A stretch of DNA of 64,000 nt from Sulfurimonas denitrificans DSM 1251 (GTDB taxonomy: Bacteria > Campylobacterota > Campylobacteria > Campylobacterales > Sulfurimonadaceae), in assembly GCF_000012965.1 (NCBI RefSeq), contig NC_007575.1, forward strand, positions 62,001 through 126,000, read 5' to 3'. The notes under the pieces are model-generated. The model worked only from the letters and a program-made list of their open reading frames with translations. It had not been told where the DNA came from and made no database searches. The position numbers and the translations under genes are program-made. The first letter of the stretch is position 1. Every line of letters begins with the position of its first letter. This document shows, one piece after another, positions 55,541 through 63,969 of the stretch.

Positions 55541-56259
55541 AAGCTAAAGAGAAGTACGTTTAGTAAAATCAGTTCTGTTACTTCTATGCTAAAGCCGTAA
55601 ATATCGCCAGTGAAACCGCCATAACACTTTATAAAAAAGCTCTTTATAACAAACAAAACTAACAAGGCAGTAGCTAAAGCTAGCCACATGTTAAAAAAAG
55701 CGACAAGAATAAGAGAGTAAAAAAGAGCGATAAACATCTGTTTTTTTGTAAGTTCCTCTTTTGCCAAAGTGTTCATTCCATTTGGAGTTACATAAGGGTA
55801 GAGGTAGATTGCTAAAACTATATTTAGTCTTGAGAGCATAAGGATAATTGGTAGTAGATAAAAGGCTTCAAAGTGGGCTAAAGATGACGCTTTTGCTATC
55901 AAAAAAGTAGCACTTATAATCATCCCCATCCCACCGACATGTGAATCTTTCATCACTTTTAGAGCTTTTTCTTTTGCGACATAAAGTCCATCAACAGTGT
56001 CACTTAACCCATCAAGATGAAGTGCGCCAGTTAGCAAAACCCACAAAACAAATATGATAATACCAAGATGAAAAGATGGCGCAAAAGGAGATAAAAGTGA
56101 TTGAACACCCCAAAGAGCAGAACCGAGCAAAAACCCAACAAGTGGGTAAAACATCACCGCATAGCCGTTTATGCCCTTAAAAAAATCATGAACTTTGAAA
56201 AAAGGAACAGTTGTTAACATAGATACGGCTAGTGCAAACCCTTTAAAAATATCTCTCAT
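55537..56259 (-). CDS. cobS: Adenosylcobinamide-GDP ribazoletransferase
   Basis: 240 residues, very hydrophobic with about six to seven membrane helices. It carries the CobS motifs GALHLDGLSDTVDGLY near residue 80, and DSHVGGMGMI. It joins GDP-cobinamide to alpha-ribazole at the inner membrane, finishing the corrinoid. Four-base overlaps with cobU and cobC show tight coupling. Confidence 0.95.
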   Translation of the reverse strand: MRDIFKGFALAVSMLTTVPFFKVHDFFKGINGYAVMFYPLVGFLLGSALWGVQSLLSPFAPSFHLGIIIFVLWVLLTGALHLDGLSDTVDGLYVAKEKALKVMKDSHVGGMGMIISATFLIAKASSLAHFEAFYLLPIILMLSRLNIVLAIYLYPYVTPNGMNTLAKEELTKKQMFIALFYSLILVAFFNMWLALATALLVLFVIKSFFIKCYGGFTGDIYGFSIEVTELILLNVLLFSL

Positions 56260-56753
56260 TTTATCCTCGTTGAAATACCAGCAATGGTATGATAAACCTC
56301 ATCGCATTTTGAAGCTATGAGTTGGGATAGTTTACCGCTTATATCTACAAATTCCCTTGCCAGAGCATTGTCTGGGATAACTCCACTTCCAATATCATTT
56401 AAAACAAAAACTACTGTTTTATCAAGCTCTAAAATCTTCTCCAACTCCTCTTTCATATCAGCAAATGTAAAGCCATGATATAACATGTTATTTATCCACA
56501 TGCTAACACACTCAACTAAAATGGCACTCTTGCACTCTAAAATTTTGTTATAAAGTTTTAGCGGCTCTTCGATAGTTTCAAAACTATCCATCCTGCTCTG
56601 TTTGTGAGCGTTTATGCGCTCTTGCAACTCTTTGTCTATAAATTCAGTAGTTGCCAGATAGATGGGTTTTTGCAAAGAGGAGGCTAGGATATAGTTTTGG
56701 GCATTAAGAGATTTTCCACTCTTAATACCGCCGATAAAGAGTGTCTTTTTCAA
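56256..56753 (-). CDS. cobU: Adenosylcobinamide kinase / guanylyltransferase
   Basis: 165 residues with the P-loop FIGGIKSGKS at the N terminus, the RINAHKQSR motif carrying the guanylylated histidine, and VFVLNDIGSGVIPDNALAREF. This is the bifunctional CobU/CobP enzyme that phosphorylates cobinamide and adds GMP. It lies 71 bases after the Cys-rich gene and overlaps cobS by four bases. Confidence 0.95.
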   Translation of the reverse strand: MKKTLFIGGIKSGKSLNAQNYILASSLQKPIYLATTEFIDKELQERINAHKQSRMDSFETIEEPLKLYNKILECKSAILVECVSMWINNMLYHGFTFADMKEELEKILELDKTVVFVLNDIGSGVIPDNALAREFVDISGKLSQLIASKCDEVYHTIAGISTRIK

Positions 56754-56824
56754 ATTTTTTTGCTCCTTTTAGTAATATCTTATTTTAACATAGTTGGAAA
56801 TTTTTTAAAAAAAAATAAACTCTT

Positions 56825-57253
56825 TCATACTCTGCACTCTCTCATTATATTTTTCCACTCTAAATCAAAACACTTTTTTACAAAAGTTTTGCTATGAGGT
56901 ATTTTGCAATCTGAACAGTCTTGGTGAATGCTATTTTCATAGGTAATCTCTTTTGAATTTTTTGCGTCTATTGCGCAGAAACTGTAGAGTGTTTTTGACT
57001 CTTTTTTCTCTATGCCTTTATCGCTAAATCTAAAGTGAGGGCATGCGCAAAGGAAGCAGTTTAGCTTTTTTATGTCATGACATTTTTTATTATCTTTATA
57101 GAGCGGGCAAAACTCTTTTTCCTCTTGAAGCATATTTTCAAAGTCAAAATACTCTATTATTTTATCCTCGTTATAGCCTTTTGTTACAAGTTTATCTACG
57201 ATTTTTTTATGCTTCTCTTTGTGTTGCCAAAACCACTCCTCATAACTCATCAT
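56825..57253 (-). CDS. Cysteine-rich small domain protein in corrinoid operon
   Basis: 142 residues with 11 cysteines. The arrangement CPLYKDNKKCHD, NCFLCACPHFRF and a later C-S-D-C-K-I-P-H resembles the cysteine-rich small domain (PF04071 type), a presumed metal-binding module often beside cobalamin genes. The first 45 residues are a charged helical part (EEWFWQHKEKHKKIVDKL). It starts inside the ycaO stop (ATGATGA) and precedes cobU. A role in cobalt or Fe-S handling for corrinoids is inferred from family and position. Confidence 0.65.
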   Translation of the reverse strand: MMSYEEWFWQHKEKHKKIVDKLVTKGYNEDKIIEYFDFENMLQEEKEFCPLYKDNKKCHDIKKLNCFLCACPHFRFSDKGIEKKESKTLYSFCAIDAKNSKEITYENSIHQDCSDCKIPHSKTFVKKCFDLEWKNIMRECRV

Positions 57254-58860
57254 ATCATCGCCGCTTTACTTTGTGTTAGTCTCTCATACATTGCTAACAT
57301 GTTATGGTAGTCGTTATGCAGCGTTATATCAATAAAATACTCTTCTTTATTGAGGATTTTTAGCGCTTTTTCTACGTTTGGCTTTGAAAATATATTAAAA
57401 AGAGCCTCTTCATACTCTTGGTAATCTTGCTCTTGGAGTTCCATGTGGATAAGCTCTGAGATAACTTTTGCTTCACTCTTTGAGCTGTACTCTAAAAACT
57501 CTAAAGCGTCCTCTTTAGCGCCTACTTGAAGATGTAGATGTACTTTGAACTCTGCCATTGTGAAGTTGTTTTTGAAGATAACGCCTATGTATTTCTCCAT
57601 GCCAAGCGAGTCATCAAGCGAGACAATCGTGTCTAAAATATCCTCTGCATCATAGTCACTAAAGTTTAAAACCATATCACGGATGGCTTTTGCGCTGTTT
57701 TTGTTGTTATATGCCAAATCATCTATCGGATAGACCTCTGAGATGCTTGGGATTAGCATCTGACATGAGTAAAAACCTAGATAGTCATACTCTCTTGTGT
57801 ATATCTCTTTGCCCATGTCCGAGGCAATGTTTGTTAAAAACTCCAGTTCATCCATTTTCGTATCATACTTCCAAGCAGAGAACTCAAAACTCTTTTTGGA
57901 GCTTAAAAATGCAAATCCAAGCTTTGCGTTTGAGTCCACAAAATGAGACTCAAGATTGAAGCTATCTGAGACTATACTCATGTCAAATGTTGGTGTCTCA
58001 AAATCATTAAGAGTATCGAGTGAGCGCCCTTGCATAAGCTCTGTCATAGTTCTCTCCAAACTTACTTCAAGAATCGGATGCGCACCAAAAGAGACAAATA
58101 GAGTTGAGTTTTTTGGGTTTATCAGTGAGATGGCAGTTACTGGAAATGCTCCTCCAAGAGAGGCATCGAGAACTTCTACAATATATCCGAGGTTACGCAG
58201 AGCTGAAATATCTTCGTTTAGTTTTGAAAATGACTCTATAACACTTTGCGGAAATTTTGGCAGAGCGTAACCATTTTTTATGATTTCAAACTTTGCGTAT
58301 CTCTCATAAATTTCACTTAGAGCCTGAACTTGAGCCTCTTTAGGGGTGTTTCCAGCGGATAGACCGTTACTAACATAGAGATTGTGTAGAATGTTTACTG
58401 GAAAGTGGATTGTCTCATTTGTAGAGAGTTTTTTAAATGGAAGTGAGATAATTTTTTTGCTATCACTATTGAAATCAACAAAAGCATCTCCAAGAAGTTC
58501 GCCATCTGGGTCATATATGTCAAACAACTCTTCACTTAAAAAATCTCCATCGAGTTCAAACTCTACTTCATCTGGATAGTGTTTTCTACGAGGAAGATAA
58601 AAATCACTAAAGAACATGTTAGTCTGAAGCCTCTCAATGTACTCTCCAAGCGCACTTGCCAATGCAGAATCCTCAAGTGAGCCTTTGCCATTTGAGTAGA
58701 TGTGAGATGGAGCTTCAGTAGAGCTAAGGTTTAGCGAATAACAGTTTTGTAGCGGATGGTGCTCTTTTGAGACAATAGTTTCGCATCCAACACTCTTTAA
58801 GACATTTTTCATTTTTTTGATAGAGACTTCAAGTGGAGCCTCTTTTGATAAGATATTCAC
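57250..58860 (-). CDS. YcaO-family ATP-dependent cyclodehydratase-like protein
   Basis: 536 residues with the YcaO domain (about 40-400) and a C-terminal helical, TPR-like part (about 430-536). The ATP/Mg site is intact: S69-x3-E73-x2-E76-R77 and N171-x3-E175-x3-Q179-x3-E183-x2-E186-R187. These enzymes activate amide backbones in peptides or proteins. The domain layout and length are like E. coli YcaO (586 residues), which is linked to S12 methylthiolation. No P-x-P-x-P end typical of azole-forming YcaO is present. It overlaps btuC and the Cys-rich gene by four bases each. Substrate unknown. Confidence 0.85.
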   Translation of the reverse strand: MNILSKEAPLEVSIKKMKNVLKSVGCETIVSKEHHPLQNCYSLNLSSTEAPSHIYSNGKGSLEDSALASALGEYIERLQTNMFFSDFYLPRRKHYPDEVEFELDGDFLSEELFDIYDPDGELLGDAFVDFNSDSKKIISLPFKKLSTNETIHFPVNILHNLYVSNGLSAGNTPKEAQVQALSEIYERYAKFEIIKNGYALPKFPQSVIESFSKLNEDISALRNLGYIVEVLDASLGGAFPVTAISLINPKNSTLFVSFGAHPILEVSLERTMTELMQGRSLDTLNDFETPTFDMSIVSDSFNLESHFVDSNAKLGFAFLSSKKSFEFSAWKYDTKMDELEFLTNIASDMGKEIYTREYDYLGFYSCQMLIPSISEVYPIDDLAYNNKNSAKAIRDMVLNFSDYDAEDILDTIVSLDDSLGMEKYIGVIFKNNFTMAEFKVHLHLQVGAKEDALEFLEYSSKSEAKVISELIHMELQEQDYQEYEEALFNIFSKPNVEKALKILNKEEYFIDITLHNDYHNMLAMYERLTQSKAAMI

Positions 58861-59819
58861 TCTTTTTTCCTAATAATGAGATATATAAAAAATGGTCCAC
58901 CTATTAGAGCGGTAACAATTCCTATGGGCAAATCGTTTTGAGATGATAACAGTCTCGCTATTGTGTCACAAAAAACTAAAAATAGAGCCCCAAAGAGAGC
59001 AGTTTTGAGAACTCTTGAACTTATGGAGGATGGATAGAGCATTGAGATTATGTGAGGAGTTATAAGCCCTACAAAGCCTATTGGTCCGCTAATGCTAACA
59101 ACTCCTCCTACAGCGAATGAAGAGATAAGCAAAAGTAGATATGTAACTTTTTTGCTATGAAGACCTTTTAATTTTGCACTCTCATCGGAGGTAGCCAAAA
59201 GCTGTAACTCAAATCTATAAAGATAGACAACTATCACCAGCACAGACGTGATTAAACCGATAAACAAAGGGTTTTGCCACCCTATGATAGAGAGAGAACC
59301 CATCGTAAAGCGTATAAGCATATCATTTTGGATGGCACTTCCTAAATAAAAAATTATCATCAAAGCAGAGGTGTAAAAGAGTGAGAGGGCAATTCCTAAG
59401 AGTAAAAAAGATTCACTTTTTGCATTTTTGATAAATAGATTTAGATAAAGAAGCAAAAACAGCGTTAGGATAGCACCTAAAAAACCAAAGATATTTATGG
59501 CGCTTATTCCAAAGATAAGAGTTCCAAGCCCCAATTTTATAGCTATTCCAGCTCCTAAAACTGCGCCGCTTGAAATACCTAATGTGTAAGGAGTCATAAG
59601 TGCATTTCTAAAGAGTGTTTGAAACAGAAGCCCACTTATGGAGAGAATCGCTCCAGCAAAGAGTGCAAACATAACTCTAGGCAGACGCAACTCGAAAAAT
59701 ATCTGTGAATGTAAGCTAGAAAAGTTAAATATATCTGCTACATGTAGTGTAACTGCGCCGATAAATGGGGAGAGAAAAAGAAAAACAGTTAAAGTAAACC
59801 ATACAAAAAATCTACTCAT
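58857..59819 (-). CDS. btuC: Corrinoid ABC transporter permease (BtuC-like, FecCD family)
   Basis: 320 residues from the ATG at 59817-59819 and about ten transmembrane helices. FecCD-family segments are RLPRVMFALFAGAILSISGLLFQTLFRNAL near the start and GPIGFVGLITPHI toward the end. A frame opening upstream at 59852 adds 11 residues but would lie inside btuD. The chosen ATG overlaps the btuD stop by eight bases. It forms the inner-membrane channel with BtuD and receives substrate from BtuF. Confidence 0.88.
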   Translation of the reverse strand: MSRFFVWFTLTVFLFLSPFIGAVTLHVADIFNFSSLHSQIFFELRLPRVMFALFAGAILSISGLLFQTLFRNALMTPYTLGISSGAVLGAGIAIKLGLGTLIFGISAINIFGFLGAILTLFLLLYLNLFIKNAKSESFLLLGIALSLFYTSALMIIFYLGSAIQNDMLIRFTMGSLSIIGWQNPLFIGLITSVLVIVVYLYRFELQLLATSDESAKLKGLHSKKVTYLLLLISSFAVGGVVSISGPIGFVGLITPHIISMLYPSSISSRVLKTALFGALFLVFCDTIARLLSSQNDLPIGIVTALIGGPFFIYLIIRKKE

Positions 59820-60537
59820 ACTCAAGCACCAAAGAGTTAAAAGATACTCCATAAAGCTCTTCTAAAATCTTATCGTTAAAAAAAGTATCTCCATAAAATG
59901 CTACATGTTGCTCTTTTATGAAAGCTATATCAGAGCCTATAAAAGAGGCAAGATGCAAGTCGTGAGTAATAAGAATAATTTGATGTGTATTTTTTAAATT
60001 TTTTATATAATTTGCTACTATTTTAGAGTTATATGGATCAAGATTTGCGGTTGGCTCATCATAAATCATAATCTTACTCTCCATGCAAAGAGCCGATGCC
60101 ATAAGTGAGAGTTGCTGTTGACCAGAGCTTAGGGACAAAATAGAGCACTCACTTAGATGCTCTAAGCCAAGAAGCGAGATATATTTCTCTGCTATCTTTT
60201 TATCCTTGGCTGAGTAGTCAAAAAAGCTCTTTTTGTAAGGAAATCTGCCAAGTAAAACAAACTCTCTAAGCGTTATAAAAGAGTCATAAAGCTCCAATTT
60301 TGGCGGAACATAAGAGATGGTTTTTGCTCTTGTTTTGTTAGATAAGCTCTTTAAATCAACACTATCTATAATTATTTCTCCATCATAATCAATCAAAGCG
60401 CACAACGCGCGAGCTAGTGTACTTTTGCCAGAACCGTTTGCTCCAAGTATGCTTAGATGAGAGGTTATTTTTAGATTTACATCTTTTAAAATTGTAGTTT
60501 TGCCATAACTACATGTAAGGTTTTTTAGCTCTATCAT
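59812..60537 (-). CDS. btuD: Corrinoid ABC transporter ATPase (BtuD-like)
   Basis: 241 residues from the ATG that overlaps the btuF stop (ATGA); an upstream TTG would add six residues. Walker A is ILGANGSGKSTLARAL, the signature is LSLSSGQQQLSLMA and Walker B is KIMIYDEPTANLD. It drives import by BtuC. The gene order F-D-C and following cob genes favour a corrinoid, though FecE-type iron importers look similar. Confidence 0.88.
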   Translation of the reverse strand: MIELKNLTCSYGKTTILKDVNLKITSHLSILGANGSGKSTLARALCALIDYDGEIIIDSVDLKSLSNKTRAKTISYVPPKLELYDSFITLREFVLLGRFPYKKSFFDYSAKDKKIAEKYISLLGLEHLSECSILSLSSGQQQLSLMASALCMESKIMIYDEPTANLDPYNSKIVANYIKNLKNTHQIILITHDLHLASFIGSDIAFIKEQHVAFYGDTFFNDKILEELYGVSFNSLVLEYE

Positions 60538-61346
60538 CTGTTTATCTCTTCGCAAATTCTCTTGATGATAAGAGCAACTCTGTTTGATGGGATGTGTATA
60601 TAACTCTCATCTATCACTGTTATACGTCTGTTTTTACTTGCGTTAGTAGGAAGTGAGTGCCAGGCACTCAATGCTCTTTGTCTGTTAACTCCGCTGTTTG
60701 AAGCATTTGAGTGGAGTATGATTATCTGATCTGGGTTTAATGCTATAACGTTTTCATAACTTAAAGAGGGTTGGTTAGTATCACTTGATGCGTAAGCGTT
60801 AGTTTTGCCACACAACTTAATTATGTCATCATAAAAGATACCTCCTCCAGCTATATAAATACCTCTGCTTAAATCTTCATAAAGTCCAAAAACAATCATC
60901 ACCTTATGACTCTCTTTGCCTTTTGCAACGCTATTTATTGCACTTTGTATCTCATCAACTATGGGTTTAGAATCTACATGTAACTCGTAAGCTATCTTTA
61001 GAATGGAGTTTTTTATATCATTAATTTGTTGTAGCTTTACCATAAGGGTTTTGATACCAAATCTCTCTAATTTTTCTAATGTTGCTTGGTTAAAATCTTG
61101 CCCGATTACCAAAGTAGGGCATAGAGATATGATTTTTTCTAAGTTTGGGTTTGAGTATCCGCCGATAAGCTTTAGCTCTTTTGCTTCTGGTGGATAGAGT
61201 GAGAACTCACTTGTTGCAACAAGTGAGTCTCCTTTTTTCAGCGCATAGATTATCTCTGTGACTGATGGCGAAAGAGAGATAATCCTCTCATTTGCTTCTA
61301 GCGTGAACACAAAAAAGAGTGCTAAAAAAAGGAGTTTTATGTTCAC
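60534..61346 (-). CDS. btuF: Corrinoid-type periplasmic binding protein (BtuF-like)
   Basis: 270 residues starting at GTG, with a signal peptide (IKLLFLALFFVFTLEA) and a class III solute-binding fold: RIISLSPSVTEIIYALKKGDSLVATSEF near the start, TLVIGQDF and NPDQIIILHSNAS later. This is the BtuF/helical-backbone family. It carries the corrinoid to BtuCD in the periplasm. It starts nine bases after btuB. Confidence 0.88.
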   Translation of the reverse strand: MNIKLLFLALFFVFTLEANERIISLSPSVTEIIYALKKGDSLVATSEFSLYPPEAKELKLIGGYSNPNLEKIISLCPTLVIGQDFNQATLEKLERFGIKTLMVKLQQINDIKNSILKIAYELHVDSKPIVDEIQSAINSVAKGKESHKVMIVFGLYEDLSRGIYIAGGGIFYDDIIKLCGKTNAYASSDTNQPSLSYENVIALNPDQIIILHSNASNSGVNRQRALSAWHSLPTNASKNRRITVIDESYIHIPSNRVALIIKRICEEINR

Positions 61347-61355
61347 TTGCTATCC

Positions 61356-63257
61356 TTAAATTTTTAGTTTAAACCCTGCGATTGCAGTTGTGGTAAAGTT
61401 CATTGGATAGATGGCATTATCCTCAACCCATAAACCATTTTTTTGATTAAACAGATTGCTTATTTTAGCGAAAAGTTCCAAACGCTCTTTTGTGTAACTG
61501 ATCGAGATATCACTACTTTTGTAAGCATCTTGTTTTTGCGCAAAATTATTATTAAAATCATTTATCGCATACGTCTTTGAGCGGTAAGTTTGCGTTAGAG
61601 CAAGAGAAGTGTTTTTGTTCAAAGAGTAAGCAAGAGTTGCTTTTATGTTGTGATTTGACACTCCTGGTAATTTGTTGCCTGAATAATCATCCCCATTCTC
61701 ACTCTCTTTATCGATAACTGCTTGAACATAGTTGTAGTTTAGAACAACGCTTAGCGCCTCATCTATAAGCCATTTATCATAAATATCTAAACCATATTTA
61801 TACGATTTATCAATATTTGTGTTTCTTGAGCTTTGATATGTTGGGTCTGCATAGTAGTAAATCTCATCTTCTAAAGAGATGTAATAAAGAGAGATTTTGA
61901 GTCTGTTCATCGGTGTGAGATAGTTAAACCCAACTGTAAAGTTATCAGACTCAGATGGCTTTACATAGCCTGTAAATGCACCGCTACTCCAGTCAAATAG
62001 TCTATCTAAGCTAGAGGATTGATATGCATGCGAATAGTTTGCAAAGAGAGATTTTTCTCTATCAAAGGTGTAGTTGTAACCGAGTTCTACGCCATATAGT
62101 GTGTCGTCTTGATCTTCGCCACTTTTGCTCTTAAAAGAGATATCCTCATATCTAGCTCCCATCTTTATAGTACTGCTTCCTAGATAAATCTCATTTATAA
62201 AGTAAAGAGCGTTAGAAATTTTTCTTAGGTCACTCTTGGTATTTACAAGATTGCCATCAAAGATATCATAACCAAGAGTAAAACTAAAGAGAGTATCAAT
62301 ATAATTTAGTGATGAGTTAAGTGAATCATACTCATAATCTGTTTGAGAAATTGAGTTATAAACTGATTTCTTCTTCTCTTTTGCCCCATCAATATTTAAA
62401 GAGATTTTATCACTTAAGTTGTAGCTAAAGCCTAAGTTTAGGGCGTCTGTGTCGTACTTTTGATTTGCTGCACCCCAGTTTGTACCTCCAGCTTGCTTAG
62501 TATCATCATTGTACTCATCAAGCGTTAAAAAACTTCCATAAGTTATATCTGTTCTCGCAAAAGATGCACCAGCACGCAGTTCTAACGTATCTATTGGGTT
62601 ATAAGATATGTTTAGTGAGGCTGTTTTTAAAGAGCTCTCGTCCTTGTCTTGAGCGCTATTTATATAACGGCTTCCATCACCTCTTTGTGCTTCGCCACTT
62701 GAGGATATTGAGAATCTCTCTTCACTATGTCCTAGATAAAATGAGCCATCTGCCGTGCCTTGAGTTCCGCTATATACTGTTATCTCTTTTGCGCTATCTT
62801 TTTTTGTGATGATATTTATAGCTCCAGCATTCGCACCATCGCCACCTTTTACAATTCCGCTTGATTTGATAATTTCTAATCTTTGGATTGAAGCGGGAGA
62901 AATAGCCGATAGAAGCTGAGGAGTCATGTCAATATTGTTGATTTTTTTGCCGTTAATTGTAATAAGGATATTTTGGTATCCATCTCCTATCCCATAACCT
63001 CTAAAATCTAGCTTTTGCATAAAGGAGTTTCCAAAGGAAGGGGTGGCTGTAGCTGAAGACTGTTGGTTTAAAAACTCATAAATATTTTGAACATGAGCCT
63101 TTTGTATATCCTCTGCTGTATATATCTCTACTGCATCAGTTGATTTCAACTCATCTGTTGTTATGGCAGTTGAGGTGATGCTTAAAGGTTTTAGCTCAAT
63201 ACTTTGAGCAACTAAGATGCTTGAGATAAATATCGATAAAAGTATCTTTTTTTTCAT
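61356..63257 (-). CDS. btuB: TonB-dependent outer-membrane receptor (BtuB-like)
   Basis: 633 residues with a signal peptide (ILLSIFISSILVA), a plug domain (about 30-155; DFRGYGIGDGYQNILITINGKKIN) and a 22-strand-type barrel ending in AIAGFKLKI. An N-terminal segment after the signal could be the TonB box. BtuB-type receptors import cobalamin through the outer membrane using TonB energy. Its size is close to E. coli BtuB (614). Identification as corrinoid receptor rests on the btuFDC and cob genes downstream. A weak AGGG site precedes the ATG. Confidence 0.85.
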   Translation of the reverse strand: MKKKILLSIFISSILVAQSIELKPLSITSTAITTDELKSTDAVEIYTAEDIQKAHVQNIYEFLNQQSSATATPSFGNSFMQKLDFRGYGIGDGYQNILITINGKKINNIDMTPQLLSAISPASIQRLEIIKSSGIVKGGDGANAGAINIITKKDSAKEITVYSGTQGTADGSFYLGHSEERFSISSSGEAQRGDGSRYINSAQDKDESSLKTASLNISYNPIDTLELRAGASFARTDITYGSFLTLDEYNDDTKQAGGTNWGAANQKYDTDALNLGFSYNLSDKISLNIDGAKEKKKSVYNSISQTDYEYDSLNSSLNYIDTLFSFTLGYDIFDGNLVNTKSDLRKISNALYFINEIYLGSSTIKMGARYEDISFKSKSGEDQDDTLYGVELGYNYTFDREKSLFANYSHAYQSSSLDRLFDWSSGAFTGYVKPSESDNFTVGFNYLTPMNRLKISLYYISLEDEIYYYADPTYQSSRNTNIDKSYKYGLDIYDKWLIDEALSVVLNYNYVQAVIDKESENGDDYSGNKLPGVSNHNIKATLAYSLNKNTSLALTQTYRSKTYAINDFNNNFAQKQDAYKSSDISISYTKERLELFAKISNLFNQKNGLWVEDNAIYPMNFTTTAIAGFKLKI

Positions 63258-63281
63258 AATGATTTTCCCTAAATTAGTTTG

Positions 63282-63623
63282 TTAGTCTGTTTTGTTAGTA
63301 GTTAGGGGCGGAGGAGAGAGATTGTTATTTAAATTTTCAAAGTAGTTTGAGATTAGTTTTTGAAATTTGCACAGAAGAAGAGTTTTTCTTGTGCGACAAA
63401 AGTAGTAACAGTTACAATGGCAAGGTTTTGAAGATAGTTCTAAGGGCAGTGCGGCGGCGAGATCATCATCTTCTATCTCTACTTCTTGCTCATCACCATT
63501 AAAGTTTGACATGTGAAAACTCTCTACACAAGATGCTCTAGCATGAAGAGTCACTTGATTTGTCGTTGCAGTAATTGCTCTTAGAGTAAAATAGTTTTTG
63601 CCAAAGCCCTTAGGAAGTCTCAC
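63282..63623 (-). CDS. Cysteine-rich small protein heading the corrinoid operon
   Basis: 113 residues from a GTG with GAGG five bases upstream. No family recognised. It has six cysteines, five of them clustered at C68, C70, C72, C76 and C85 (PCHCNCYYFC). An acidic patch (EVEIEDDDL, about residues 47-55) precedes the cluster, and the tail is proline- and threonine-rich. The amino-acid mix is poorer in lysine than most neighbours. It begins about 20 bases from a consensus -10 element and ends 24 bases before btuB. It may bind metal or serve a modifying enzyme, but it could also be a chance frame. Confidence 0.5.
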   Translation of the reverse strand: MRLPKGFGKNYFTLRAITATTNQVTLHARASCVESFHMSNFNGDEQEVEIEDDDLAAALPLELSSKPCHCNCYYFCRTRKTLLLCKFQKLISNYFENLNNNLSPPPLTTNKTD

Positions 63624-63649
63624 AAACGCCTCATCTGTTTTTTTTTGAA

Positions 63650-63655
63650 ATTATA
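63650..63655 (-). promoter_or_regulatory. Extended -10 promoter of the corrinoid operon
   Basis: On the minus strand TGCTATAAT (TGn plus a perfect TATAAT) lies 26 bases before the GTG of the first small gene. The predicted leader is only about 20 bases, too short to contain a cobalamin riboswitch. Confidence 0.6.
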
Positions 63656-63943
63656 GCACTATAAATTTATGCTACATGTAAAGATGCAAAAAGTAGCAAA
63701 AATTTATTTAAAGGGCTTAATGTCCGCCCTTATGTAGTGTGGCAACCCACCAAAATCTTATAATAAGAGCCTTTCGGATGTAATTGTACTAGATATTGCT
63801 GATAGAAGAAAGTGTTTAGCTATTTTGAGTTCCTTGTGTAATTATCTTTTTCTATATGCATCGTACATAGTTATTGCTTAAAATACATAAGTTTTACATC
63901 AAATTATATATTTTTACTTGGCTTTATATTTTTTATAATATAA
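63656..63943. other. Divergent intergenic region with two small hairpins
   Basis: About 290 bases between the corrinoid operon promoter and the promoter of the gene at the window end, with no credible coding frame. AAGGGC (63711-63716) and GCCCTT (63726-63731) form a 6-bp stem. GTGG and CCAC around CAAC (near 63739-63750) form another. I searched by eye for a B12 box (GCCACTG-like) and found none. These hairpins could be operator sites. A TACATGTA octamer is at 63673-63680. Confidence 0.4.
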
Positions 63944-63949
63944 AATAGA
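63944..63949 (+). promoter_or_regulatory. -10 element of the last gene
   Basis: A perfect TATAAT 20 bases before the ATG at 63970, followed by an AGAAGGA ribosome-binding site. A TTGGCT at 63918-63923 is too far away (20 bases) for an ideal -35. Confidence 0.5.
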
Positions 63950-63969
63950 TATTTTAGAAGGAAAAAAAT

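Noticed and set aside
57690-58579. Several plus-strand frames of 65-104 codons opposite ycaO
   Set aside because: All are antisense shadows of ycaO, which has intact motifs and operon overlaps at both ends.
63624-63969. Cobalamin riboswitch upstream of the btu operon
   Set aside because: No B12-box-like motif was found on either strand, and the predicted leader from the -10 element is only about 20 bases.
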